From Pseudomonadota bacterium (GTDB lineage: Bacteria > Pseudomonadota > Gammaproteobacteria > Steroidobacterales > Steroidobacteraceae): DNA of 64,000 bases. A program made the position numbers and the translations under genes. Below the pieces are notes generated by a model. The model did not search any database, was not told where the DNA came from, and saw only the letters and a program-made list of their open reading frames with translations. The stretch covers positions 1 through 64,000 of the forward strand of contig JAFEDR010000012.1 in NCBI GenBank assembly GCA_018241525.1, in the 5' to 3' direction. Below, one piece after another: positions 19,409-30,223 of this stretch. Each line of letters starts with the position of its first letter. Position 1 is the first letter of the stretch.

Positions 19409-20074
19409 CTACGGGCGTCGGGGGCTCGAGGCGAAGAGCGCTCGCGCGGCGGGACACGCCAGCAGCGCGCCGGCCAGCTGCGCCGCGACGAAGCCCGGTA
19501 CGTCGCCGGGGCGGATCCCGGCAAAGGTGTTCGACAGCGCGCGCGCCACGGTGATCGCCGGATTGGCGAAGGAGGTCGAGGCGGTGAACCAGTACGCGGC
19601 GCCGATCCAGCCGGCGACCATCCAGGGTGCGTCCTCGGCGCGCCGGTGCCCGAGCACTACCAGCAGCAAGCCGAAGGTGGCGACCACCTCGGCGAGCCAC
19701 TGCCCGATGCCGGCGCGGGCGTGCGTCGAGGCCTGCAGCAACGGTTGCGCATACATCGCATGCGCCAGCAGCGCGCCGCTGCAGCAACCGACGAGTTGTG
19801 CCACGGTGTAACCGCCGGCCTCGCGCCAGGTGAGCCGGCCACGGAGCGCCTCGACGAACGACACCGCGGGATTGAAATGCGCGCCGCTGACGGGCCCGAG
19901 CAGCGCGATCAGGGTTGCGAGCGCCGCCACCGTGGCGCCGGTGTTCGCGAGCAGCGCGACCGCGCCATTCCCCTGCGCGAGCCGCTCGGCCATGATCCCC
20001 GAGCCGATCACCGTCGCGGCGAGCAGCGAGGAGCCGAGCGCTTCCGCGCCGAGCCGTCGCGCCAGCGGTGTCAT
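19409..20074 (-). CDS. aqpS: aquaglyceroporin-like arsenite channel
   Basis: This is a major intrinsic protein (MIP) channel of 221 residues with six membrane helices and both half-helix signatures, HFNPAVSF and FANPAITVARA. As last gene of an arsenic operon it matches AqpS, which lets arsenite formed by ArsC (or methylarsenicals) leave down its gradient in place of an ArsB/Acr3 pump; no arsenite pump gene is present here. Its ATG overlaps the arsC stop by 4 bases. The aqpS gene symbol rests on context rather than on channel residues. Confidence 0.85.
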   Translation of the reverse strand: MTPLARRLGAEALGSSLLAATVIGSGIMAERLAQGNGAVALLANTGATVAALATLIALLGPVSGAHFNPAVSFVEALRGRLTWREAGGYTVAQLVGCCSGALLAHAMYAQPLLQASTHARAGIGQWLAEVVATFGLLLVVLGHRRAEDAPWMVAGWIGAAYWFTASTSFANPAITVARALSNTFAGIRPGDVPGFVAAQLAGALLACPAARALFASSPRRP

Positions 20075-20568
20075 CCCGCGACCTGGCCGATGTCGCGCAG
20101 CCGGTTGCCGATCGCGACGCGGTCGAGCGACTCGATCGGCAGATTCGTGAACAGCTCGATGCGCCGCGCCAGGGTCCGGTACGCCTCCTCGAACGCCCGC
20201 GCGCGAGCTTCGGGGGGCTCGACGGGCGCCGGATCCGCGACGGCCCAGTGCGCCGTCAGCGGCCGGCCCGGCCAGACCGGGCAGGACTCGCCCGCGGCGT
20301 TGTCACAGACCGTGATCACGAAATCGAGCGGTGGCGCACCCGGTCGCTCGAATTCGTCCCAGGACTTGCTGCGCAGCCCCGCGGTGGGAATGCGCAGCCG
20401 GTCGAGCAGCTCGAGGGCGCCCGGATTGACGCGGCCGGCCGGATGGCTGCCGGCGCTATATGCGCGGAAGCGGGGTGCGCCGCGATGGTTGAGTATCGCC
20501 TCGGCCAGGATGCTGCGAGCGGAGTTGCCGGTGCAGAGGAATAGCACCCCGTAGGTTCGGTCGGTCAC
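20071..20568 (-). CDS. arsC: arsenate reductase, low-molecular-weight-phosphatase type
   Basis: This enzyme reduces arsenate to arsenite. It has 165 residues and the LMW-PTPase P-loop FLCTGNSARS with nucleophile C12. Two further cysteines, C88 and C96 (VCDNAAGESCPVW), match the redox relay of the thioredoxin-coupled (S. aureus-type) family. The product arsenite would leave through AqpS encoded next. The ATG overlaps the arsN2 stop by 4 bases. Confidence 0.92.
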   Translation of the reverse strand: MTDRTYGVLFLCTGNSARSILAEAILNHRGAPRFRAYSAGSHPAGRVNPGALELLDRLRIPTAGLRSKSWDEFERPGAPPLDFVITVCDNAAGESCPVWPGRPLTAHWAVADPAPVEPPEARARAFEEAYRTLARRIELFTNLPIESLDRVAIGNRLRDIGQVAG

Positions 20569-21020
20569 TGCGGTCTCCCGTTCGTTCCAAGCGGCTTTCG
20601 CAGGCAGACGGCGGTGGCGGGGCAGAGGGAGCGGAACTCCGCCGTCTGCTGCACGCCGGCCGGTACGCGGGTACGCTCGATCGCCTCGAAGCCGAGCGCC
20701 TCGAAGAAGCCCTGCGCCGTCACGGTCAGCAGCGTGAGCTCGCCAAAGCCGGCCGTCCGGGCCTCGGACTCGACCCGTGCAACGAGTGCGCGCCCCAGGC
20801 GCCGATGGCGCTCGGCGGGGACGACCGCGAGCGATCGCAGCAAGGCGCAGCCTCCGGCGCTCTCGAGCCCGATCACGCCGTGGATGTCGGTGTCGACCGC
20901 CGCGACCCAGAAGCGAACCGCCGCCGACCCGTCGAGATCATCGACCGGCAGGCCGGCGGCGCCGAGCACGGCACGCACGGCGCCGAATTCTGTCGCGCGC
21001 ATCGCGCGGATCTCCGTCAC
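20565..21020 (-). CDS. arsN2: GNAT acetyltransferase, ArsN2 type
   Basis: A 151-residue GNAT-fold N-acetyltransferase. The acetyl-CoA loop region SLAVVPAERHRRLGRALVARVE and the GFFEALGFEAIERT segment are typical of the ArsN2 branch found in arsenic operons. ArsN1 acetylates the amino group of arsinothricin or phosphinothricin; the ArsN2 substrate is less well established, so no reaction is asserted. Assignment rests on family pattern plus its place between arsI and arsC with 4-bp overlaps on both sides. Confidence 0.8.
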   Translation of the reverse strand: MTEIRAMRATEFGAVRAVLGAAGLPVDDLDGSAAVRFWVAAVDTDIHGVIGLESAGGCALLRSLAVVPAERHRRLGRALVARVESEARTAGFGELTLLTVTAQGFFEALGFEAIERTRVPAGVQQTAEFRSLCPATAVCLRKPLGTNGRPQ

Positions 21021-21484
21021 GTGCAGCAGCCCCGGGCGGCGTCGCTCGCGGCTTTCGGGCCGCAGCAGGGCGCGGTGAGTTCCTCGCGGATGTGCTGGAC
21101 CGGCTGATAGGACCCGTAGACCGGCGCATCCTGCAGTGTGTGGTAGACCTCCCAGGCGACCCCCTGCGGATCGGTGACCCAGTACTTGTCGCTGACCGCG
21201 TAGCAGCAGGTCACGCCGTGCTCCGGCAGCACCGCGGTGGCCGCGCGCCGCAGGCGGGCCTCGAGATCGCCCAGCTCCTCGGCCGCCTCGACCTGCAGGC
21301 CGAGGTGATTGACGCCGAGCGCCGTCTCGCGCGTCGAGATGGCGAAGTTGATCCGCGGGTCATCGAGCATCCACTTCGCGTAATCGACCTCGACCTTGGT
21401 CGGGGCGGCGCCGAACAGGGTCGAGTAGAAGCGAATGCTTTGCGCCAGGTCCGACACCGACAGATGCACGTGGAAGCGCTTCAT
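21017..21484 (-). CDS. arsI: ArsI, C-As lyase (organoarsenical demethylase)
   Basis: This is a vicinal-oxygen-chelate dioxygenase-type protein of 155 residues. ArsI enzymes cleave the C-As bond of trivalent methyl- and aryl-arsenicals with Fe(II) and O2. The metal ligands of the fold are visible (H5/H7, H60 in GVNHLGLQ, E112 in AWEVYHTL). The adjacent cysteine pair C93-C94 in GVTCCYAVSDKYWV corresponds to the MAs(III)-binding pair of characterised ArsI. The related CadI lineage is the alternative, but the arsenic operon context favours ArsI. The extra Cys-rich end (CCGP...GCCT) may bind As(III). Confidence 0.88.
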   Translation of the reverse strand: MKRFHVHLSVSDLAQSIRFYSTLFGAAPTKVEVDYAKWMLDDPRINFAISTRETALGVNHLGLQVEAAEELGDLEARLRRAATAVLPEHGVTCCYAVSDKYWVTDPQGVAWEVYHTLQDAPVYGSYQPVQHIREELTAPCCGPKAASDAARGCCT

Positions 21485-21837
21485 GCGGTCCTCCGGGTTC
21501 TTGCAGGCGACTTGCGGGTGGCGGCGGGCTTGCAGGCGGGGACGCAGGCGGCCGCGCCGCCGCAGCAGTTCTTGGTCAGGTACTCGACGAGCCCGTTCAT
21601 CGTCGGGAAGTCAGCCGCGTAGAAGAGCTGGCGGCCCGCACGCTCGACGCCGACGAGACCGGCGTGTTGCAGCGCCTGCACGTGGAAGGTCAGCGACGAC
21701 GGCGTGATGCCGATGCGCGCGGCGATTTCGCCGGCCGGCAGCCCTGCAGGTCCCTTCTCCACCAGCAGGCGGTAGATCGCGAGGCGGTGGGTGTGCGCCA
21801 GCGCCGCGAGGGCCCTGACCGTCTGAGCAGCGTCCAT
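21481..21837 (-). CDS. arsR: ArsR-family arsenic-responsive repressor
   Basis: This winged-helix repressor of 118 residues is the first gene of the arsenic operon. The helix-turn-helix is at about 35-60 (GEIAARIGITPSSLTFHVQAL). It lacks the E. coli-type ELCVCDL site. Instead C91, C92, C98 and C102 lie in the C-terminus; C91/C92/C98 have the same spacing as the As(III) site of the Acidithiobacillus ferrooxidans-type ArsR (C95/C96/C102). The ATG overlaps one copy of the candidate operator, and with the -10 box 9 bases away the transcript is probably leaderless. It overlaps arsI by 4 bases. Confidence 0.92.
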   Translation of the reverse strand: MDAAQTVRALAALAHTHRLAIYRLLVEKGPAGLPAGEIAARIGITPSSLTFHVQALQHAGLVGVERAGRQLFYAADFPTMNGLVEYLTKNCCGGAAACVPACKPAATRKSPARTRRTA

Positions 21838-21873
21838 ATCGAAACGATCCTACAAGTAATATCGAAATGTCAA
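21836..21873 (-). promoter_or_regulatory. arsR promoter with repeated TTTCGATAT operator
   Basis: On the minus strand there is TTGACA (21868-21873), a 15-base spacer and TAGGAT (21847-21852). The nonamer TTTCGATAT occurs twice in direct orientation, at 21859-21867 inside the promoter spacer and at 21836-21844 across the arsR start codon. ArsR binding there would block RNA polymerase and explain autoregulation. Confidence 0.6.
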
Positions 21874-22047
21874 GCCGCATCCGCGGCGCGCCGCCGGTCG
21901 CGCCACGCGGCGCCGTGCGTCCGGTCGTGCTCGCCGCGTCGCGCGCCACCGTGTCGCGGGCGGGGCGGTGTCCGGCCGACGACGCGATGCCATACTCGCG
22001 GCACGGCCGCGACGCGCACCCAGGCACACGGCCGCCGAGGAGGGAGC

Positions 22048-23607
22048 ATGCCGCGGCCACTGACGAGCCGGCACATCGCGCTGATCGCGCTGCTGGCAGG
22101 CGCCGCGTTGATCACGGCGCTCGACAGCGTCTACGCCCGCTATCGCTATCCGTACTCCGGCGACAGTGCCTCGTACATCGACATGGCGGACTCGCTGCTG
22201 CGCGAGGGCCGGCCGAGCGTGACGCCGTGGGACGTCGAGCCCGTCGACCGCGACGCGATTCCGCAGCCGCTCTTCCCGCCGGGATTCAGCGTCTTGATCG
22301 CGGCGCTGACGCCGGTCGCCGGCGACGTCCGCCGCGCGGCGCTCTGGCCGGGACGGCTGGCGGCGGCGTTGCTGCCGCTGCTCCTGATCGGGCTCTTCCG
22401 CGGCGCGCTCAGCGATGGCGTGCTCGCGGCCGTGGCCACGCTCGTCGTGCTGAGCCAGGGCGTGCGCGACTGGCACTTCCTGGCCTATTCGGATGTGCCG
22501 GCGCTGGCACTCGGAGTGGTCGCGCTCGGGGCGCTGGCGCGTGGCCTGGGCCTCACGGCCGCGACGGCCACCCCCCGTCGCTGGCTGCTGCTCGCCGGAT
22601 TCGCGGCGGGCGTCGGCTTCTGCTGTCGCAACGCCGCGCTCGCGGTGCTCGCGGTGTCCGCGGCAGCGCTGATCGTCGCGCGCCTGCGCGGACTCGGTCC
22701 GCCCGATGCCGGGCGAGACTGGGTGCTCGGCGCGGCGCCACCGGTGGCGGCGCTGCTCGCCTACAACCTCGCGACCTTCGGGCAGCTGCAGCCCTACCAC
22801 ATGCCGGCTTCGGTGCGCCCGTGGACCTCGAACCTCGCCGACTACGCGCTCGCTCAGTTCGACGACCTCGGCCTGCCCACCGCGCAGTTCGCGCCGGCCG
22901 CCGCGCTCGCACTGCTCGGCTCGGCGGCACTCCTCGTCGGCGCTGCGCTCTGGCGGCTGCGGGATCGGCCGGCGCGGCAGCTCCTGCTCGGGCTGCTCGC
23001 CGGCTACGCCGGCGCGGGCGGGCTGCTGCTGGTGGTTGCGCGCAGCCGCTACGAGTGGGGCAACCTGATCGACAACCGCAACGTGCTGCAGTACACCTTT
23101 GCCTGTGCGCTCGCGGTGGCGCTCGCGGTCGACGCGCTTGCAGGCCCGCGATTGCGACGCCTCGCCGCCCTCGGCGGGCTTGCGCTCGTGCTCGCGACCG
23201 TCATCGCGCTGGTGCGTGACGTCCGGTCCGCGCGCGGCTACGGCGAGGAAGCGTGGCTGACCCTGTCGCGCGACCAGGCGCTGATGGCGAGCGTGCGCGC
23301 CTTGCCGCCGGGAACGCTGATCGCGTCGAATTCGGCACTTCTCTTCAGGCTTGGCGTGCCGCGGCCGGTGCGCGAGCTCGAGGTGGGCGGGTCGGCGGCG
23401 GACTTCGAGGCCGCCCTGGCTGCGTTCGACCGGGCGGTGGCTGGCCGGCGCGCGGCGGCCTTCGTGCTCGTCTGCGACGAGTGGACCGGGCGCTATCCCG
23501 GCTGCGGCGTGGCACCGGGGACGGACATTCCGGCGCCGGGCTGCCAGCAGATCCGGAACCGACCGCCGCTCGCCTACCTCTGCGAGCGCCCGGCCGGTCG
23601 CGGATGA
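22048..23607 (+). CDS. GT-C-like polytopic membrane protein, function unknown
   Basis: A 519-residue integral membrane protein with about ten to twelve hydrophobic helices. The first periplasmic loop carries YSGDSASYIDMADSLL, the acidic motif seen in that place in GT-C glycosyltransferases of the ArnT/PMT type that use polyprenyl-phosphate sugars. A soluble C-terminal portion (from about 405) has several Cys (VLVCDEWTGRYPGCG and onward). A strong GAGGAGGGAG ribosome site sets the ATG at 22048. No glycan genes flank it, so substrate and acceptor cannot be guessed. It is divergent from arsR and converges on the DUF3761 gene. Confidence 0.7.
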   Translation: MPRPLTSRHIALIALLAGAALITALDSVYARYRYPYSGDSASYIDMADSLLREGRPSVTPWDVEPVDRDAIPQPLFPPGFSVLIAALTPVAGDVRRAALWPGRLAAALLPLLLIGLFRGALSDGVLAAVATLVVLSQGVRDWHFLAYSDVPALALGVVALGALARGLGLTAATATPRRWLLLAGFAAGVGFCCRNAALAVLAVSAAALIVARLRGLGPPDAGRDWVLGAAPPVAALLAYNLATFGQLQPYHMPASVRPWTSNLADYALAQFDDLGLPTAQFAPAAALALLGSAALLVGAALWRLRDRPARQLLLGLLAGYAGAGGLLLVVARSRYEWGNLIDNRNVLQYTFACALAVALAVDALAGPRLRRLAALGGLALVLATVIALVRDVRSARGYGEEAWLTLSRDQALMASVRALPPGTLIASNSALLFRLGVPRPVRELEVGGSAADFEAALAAFDRAVAGRRAAAFVLVCDEWTGRYPGCGVAPGTDIPAPGCQQIRNRPPLAYLCERPAGRG

Positions 23608-23634
23608 GGCGGCGCGCGCGTGGCGCGCGCCGCC
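23608..23634. terminator. 12-bp GC hairpin between convergent genes
   Basis: A perfect inverted repeat with 12-bp arms (GGCGGCGCGCGC and its complement) and a 3-base loop starts at the base after the stop of the membrane-protein gene and ends 9 bases before the stop of the convergent DUF3761 gene. It has no U-tract, so it may work as a bidirectional barrier or mRNA end-protecting hairpin and not as a classic terminator. Confidence 0.5.
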
Positions 23635-23643
23635 CGATCGCGG

Positions 23644-24120
23644 CTACTTCTTCGAGCCGTCGAGCCACTCCGCCACGCCGCCATGGCGCGAGCAGGTGCC
23701 CTTGTGGGTCTTCGAGTGGGAGTAGCTGCCGTCCTTGCACTTCGCGGACGCGCCGGTGGCGTCGCCATTCACGGAGTGCGTCGAGCCCGACGACGCGCTC
23801 GCCGCCGGCGTGCTGGCGGCCGCGGCCGGCTTCGCCGGTGCCGGCGCAGCCGCCGGCTTGGCCGGTGCAGCCGCCGGGGCCGCCGCCGCGGGAGCCGCAG
23901 CCGGTGCCGCCGCCGCCGCCGGGGCGGCCGGCGTCGCCGCAGCCGCCGGGGCCGCGTCCTTCTTGATGCCGCCGTGGTGCGCACAGGCACCCCGGCCGCC
24001 GTGCGGTGAGGTCGTGCCGTCGGTGCAGGTGACCGGGCCGGACGTGTCCTTCGCCTGAACCGGCAGTGCAAAGACGGCCGCCAGTGCGGCGCTCGCGAGC
24101 GCCAGATTGAGTGTCTTCAT
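23644..24120 (-). CDS. secreted protein with two DUF3761-type repeats joined by an Ala/Pro linker
   Basis: A 158-residue exported protein of unknown function. Residues 1-23 are a Sec signal ending PVQA. Two copies of a short Cys/His motif follow: CTDGTTSPHGGRGACAHHGG (about 32-51) and CKDGSYSHSKTHKGTCSRHGG (about 126-146). This is the C-x-DG...G-x-C-x-x-HGG pattern of DUF3761. They are separated by about 55 residues of almost pure Ala, Pro and Lys. Each repeat can form one disulfide and may bind metal through its His, but no activity is known. The linker resembles spacers of periplasmic proteins. Confidence 0.7.
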   Translation of the reverse strand: MKTLNLALASAALAAVFALPVQAKDTSGPVTCTDGTTSPHGGRGACAHHGGIKKDAAPAAAATPAAPAAAAAPAAAPAAAAPAAAPAKPAAAPAPAKPAAAASTPAASASSGSTHSVNGDATGASAKCKDGSYSHSKTHKGTCSRHGGVAEWLDGSKK

Positions 24121-24393
24121 CGCCTCGTTCCCTCGTGATTGCCGCGCAGAGCCTCCCCGGCGGGCCGGGCCCCGCGGTGCGCGTGTCCGCAGGCTGCGGC
24201 GAACGGTACGCCAATCGCGCCGTGCTGGGCAGTTAAGCTCGCTTCACGCGCTCGTGAGCCCGGCGTCATGCAGGCGTGCAGGGCCTCGGTCGGGCAGGTA
24301 GGCTCTGCCGCGCCCGTGGGTCGGGCGGGGAGTAGCGATGGCGGCAAGGTCGGATCGGGCGGCGCCGCGCGCGAGCGCGCGGCCGCGGCTGGC

Positions 24394-24891
24394 ATGAACG
24401 TCGGCGACGAGGACCTGGCGCGGCTCGCGACACGCGTCGGCGCGCACCTGCAATCCGGCGCGCGGCGGATCACGACCGCCGAGTCGTGCACGGGTGGCTG
24501 GGTCGCCAAGGCCTTGACCGACATCGCCGGCAGCTCGCAGTGGTTCGAGACCGGGTACGTCTGCTACGGCAATGCCGCCAAGACGACGCTGCTCGGCGTG
24601 CTGCCGGCGGAGCTCGCGGAGCACGGCGCGGTCTCGGAGCCGGTCGTGCGCGCGATGGCGCTCGGCGCGCTCGAGCGGGCCGGTGCCGACGTCGCGATCG
24701 CCGTCTCGGGCATCGCCGGGCCCGACGGCGGATCGCCGGGCAAGCCGGTCGGAACCGTCTGGTTCGCCTGGGCGTGGCGGCGCGGGCACTCGCAGCAGGT
24801 GCAGGCCCGGATGAAGCTCTTCAAGGGCGACCGCGAGGCAATCCGGCGCAAGGCCGTGTCGAGCGCGCTCGCGGGCGTCCTGGATCTGTGA
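24394..24891 (+). CDS. pncC: nicotinamide-nucleotide amidase (CinA C-terminal family)
   Basis: This enzyme deamidates NMN to nicotinate mononucleotide, recycling the NMN made by NAD-dependent DNA ligase. It has 165 residues and consists only of the CinA C-terminal domain, so pncC is a better name than full-length cinA. Motifs TAESCTGGWVAKALTDI, GAVSEPVVRAMA and SGIAGPDGGSPGKPVG are characteristic. The ATG at 24394 follows a 273-base intergenic region in which no other gene is evident. Its stop overlaps the GTG of thpR (GTGA). Position upstream of recA is conserved in gammaproteobacteria. Confidence 0.93.
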   Translation: MNVGDEDLARLATRVGAHLQSGARRITTAESCTGGWVAKALTDIAGSSQWFETGYVCYGNAAKTTLLGVLPAELAEHGAVSEPVVRAMALGALERAGADVAIAVSGIAGPDGGSPGKPVGTVWFAWAWRRGHSQQVQARMKLFKGDREAIRRKAVSSALAGVLDL

Positions 24892-25430
24892 GCGATCCGC
24901 GCGCGACGCGCCGGGTCTTCTTCGCGCTCTGGCCCGGCGAGGCGCTGCGCATCGCCGCCGGCGACGCCTTCGCCGCCGCGATCGCCGCCGCCGGCGGGCG
25001 CGCCGTTCCACCCGAGAACCTGCATGTCACGCTCGAGTTCCTCGGCGCGGTGCCGGTCGCGCGGCTCGGCGAGCTCGAGGCGATCGGTGCCGCGGTGCGT
25101 CTGCCCGCGGCCGAGCTCGTCCTCGATCGGCTGGCGGGCTGGTCGCGCGGCGAGGCGCTCGTCGCGCTGGCGGGCGATGTGCCCGTCGCGCTCGCGGCCT
25201 TGCAGTCGGACTTGAGGAACGCGCTGAGGGAGCGCGGCTTTCGCGTTGATTCGCGGGCCTTCCGCCCGCACCTGACGCTGGCGCGCAAGCTGCGCGCGCC
25301 GTTCACCGCGGCCGCGTGCACGCCGCTTCGCTGGCCGTGCGCGACGCTGGCGCTCGTCGCCTCCGAGCCGCATCCAGGCGGTTCCCGCTACCAGCCGCTC
25401 GGCCTCTGGCCGCCGGCGCACGACGCCTGA
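24888..25430 (+). CDS. thpR: RNA 2',3'-cyclic phosphodiesterase (2'-5' RNA ligase family)
   Basis: A 180-residue 2H-phosphoesterase. The two catalytic HxT motifs are visible as HVTLEF (H46) and HLTLAR (about H128). Bacterial ThpR opens 2',3'-cyclic phosphates and can ligate 2'-5' linkages in vitro; the cell role is unsettled. The GTG start is embedded in the pncC stop (GTGA), so the two are coupled. recA follows after 87 bases. Confidence 0.9.
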   Translation: MSDPRATRRVFFALWPGEALRIAAGDAFAAAIAAAGGRAVPPENLHVTLEFLGAVPVARLGELEAIGAAVRLPAAELVLDRLAGWSRGEALVALAGDVPVALAALQSDLRNALRERGFRVDSRAFRPHLTLARKLRAPFTAAACTPLRWPCATLALVASEPHPGGSRYQPLGLWPPAHDA

Positions 25431-25517
25431 ATTTCCGCGCGCTTCGGCCCGAATTGCCGCTTCCCGGCGGGGGTCGCTGTGCGATAATTCCTACTCACCC
25501 CAGGAGGTAGCCACGCG

Positions 25518-26558
<1,041 letters not shown>

Positions 26559-26565
26559 CGCCGCG

Positions 26566-27138
26566 ATGGCGATGCGCGGCGGCTTCGGCGGCAAGCGCCG
26601 CGGCCGCCGTCCGCCGGCGGACCCGGCGAGCGCAGAGGCCGCGCGCGGGCGGGCGATCGGCCTGCTCGCCCGTCGCGACTATCCCCGCCGCGCGCTGAAA
26701 GTGCGCCTGACCGACTCCGGCTTCGAGGACGGGGCCGCCGAGGATGCCGTCTCGGCCCTCGAGGACGAGCGGCTCGTCAACGATGCCCGCTTCGTCGAGG
26801 CGGCGGTCGCGGGCCGCGCCGGCCGCGGCCAGGGGCCGCTGCGAATCGCGCTGGAGCTGCGGCGTCAAGGCGTCGCAGCAGCGCTCATCGACGCGGCGGT
26901 GGCGATCCGCTCCCCGGACTGGCAGGCGCGTGCGGCGGCCTTGCGGCTGCGCCGCTTCGGCCCTGGCGTGCCGGCCGATGCCACCGAGCGGGCCCGCCAG
27001 GCCCGCTTCCTGCTGCAGCGGGGCTTCACCGGCGAGCAGGTGCGCGGCGCACTCGGCGCGGCGGCCGCGGACCTCGAGCTCGAGGACGTCGATCCCGCGA
27101 ACGTGACGGACGAGGACGAGACCGGCGGGGACGCGTAG
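26566..27138 (+). CDS. recX: RecA regulator RecX
   Basis: RecX caps or destabilises RecA filaments. The protein has 190 residues, starts with a basic segment (MAMRGGFGGKRRGRR), and shows the three-helix repeats of the family: AIGLLARRDYPRRALKVRL, ALEDERLVNDARFVEAAV and FLLQRGFTGEQVRGAL. The acidic end (EDVDPANVTDEDE) is unremarkable. It is directly downstream of recA, so stoichiometry is probably set by co-transcription. Confidence 0.93.
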   Translation: MAMRGGFGGKRRGRRPPADPASAEAARGRAIGLLARRDYPRRALKVRLTDSGFEDGAAEDAVSALEDERLVNDARFVEAAVAGRAGRGQGPLRIALELRRQGVAAALIDAAVAIRSPDWQARAAALRLRRFGPGVPADATERARQARFLLQRGFTGEQVRGALGAAAADLELEDVDPANVTDEDETGGDA

Positions 27139-27215
27139 AGACCCCCCGCCGGGCGGCGTCCCCGCTACACTTCCCGGTCCCTCAGCTGCCTGCCGGCCTG
27201 TCCGGCGCCGTCGCC

Positions 27216-29858
<2,643 letters not shown>

Positions 29859-29980
29859 ACTGAAATAGTCGGTCCGGAACAACGACTTAAGGACTGTCTA
29901 AGCCTTGGGCATCGTTGTTATGCTTCGCTCGAACTGATACCGGACGGGTCGCAGGACCGGCCTGTCCTCGGAGGACTGAC

Positions 29981-30223
29981 ATGTTGATCCTCACGCGCCG
30001 AGTCGGCGAGACGGTGATGATCGGCGAAGACATCACCGTGACCGTGCTTGGGGTGAAGGGCAACCAGGTCCGCGTCGGCGTCAATGCGCCTCGGAACGTG
30101 GCCGTGCATCGCGAGGAGATCTTCGAGCGCATCAAGCGCGAGGAGTCCGGCGAGGCGGTCGAGGGCCACGACGGTGACGACTCGACGCCGGCCCAGATGG
30201 TGGGCGCTCACGCTCGAACCTGA
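29981..30223 (+). CDS. csrA: carbon storage regulator CsrA with longer C-terminus
   Basis: This RNA-binding dimer recognises GGA hairpins in leaders to control translation. Residues 1-55 are canonical: MLILTRRVGETVMIGEDI, the R44-region RNA-contact VAVHREEIFERI. The usual family length is 61-65; here there are 80 residues, with an acidic/polar tail EESGEAVEGHDGDD and onward. A GGAGG ribosome site precedes the ATG (9 bases). Its final 16 bases are overlapped antisense by the read-through end of the island integrase. Confidence 0.95.
   Translation: MLILTRRVGETVMIGEDITVTVLGVKGNQVRVGVNAPRNVAVHREEIFERIKREESGEAVEGHDGDDSTPAQMVGAHART

Noticed and set aside
16970..20554. 1194-residue open frame antisense to mutS and ars genes
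   Set aside because: It covers several unrelated real genes on the opposite strand; stop-poor GC-rich DNA explains it.
25431..25517. LexA/SOS box upstream of recA
   Set aside because: Only CTGT is present, without the matching ACAG half at the right distance, and no TTAGTA-type box; not annotated.
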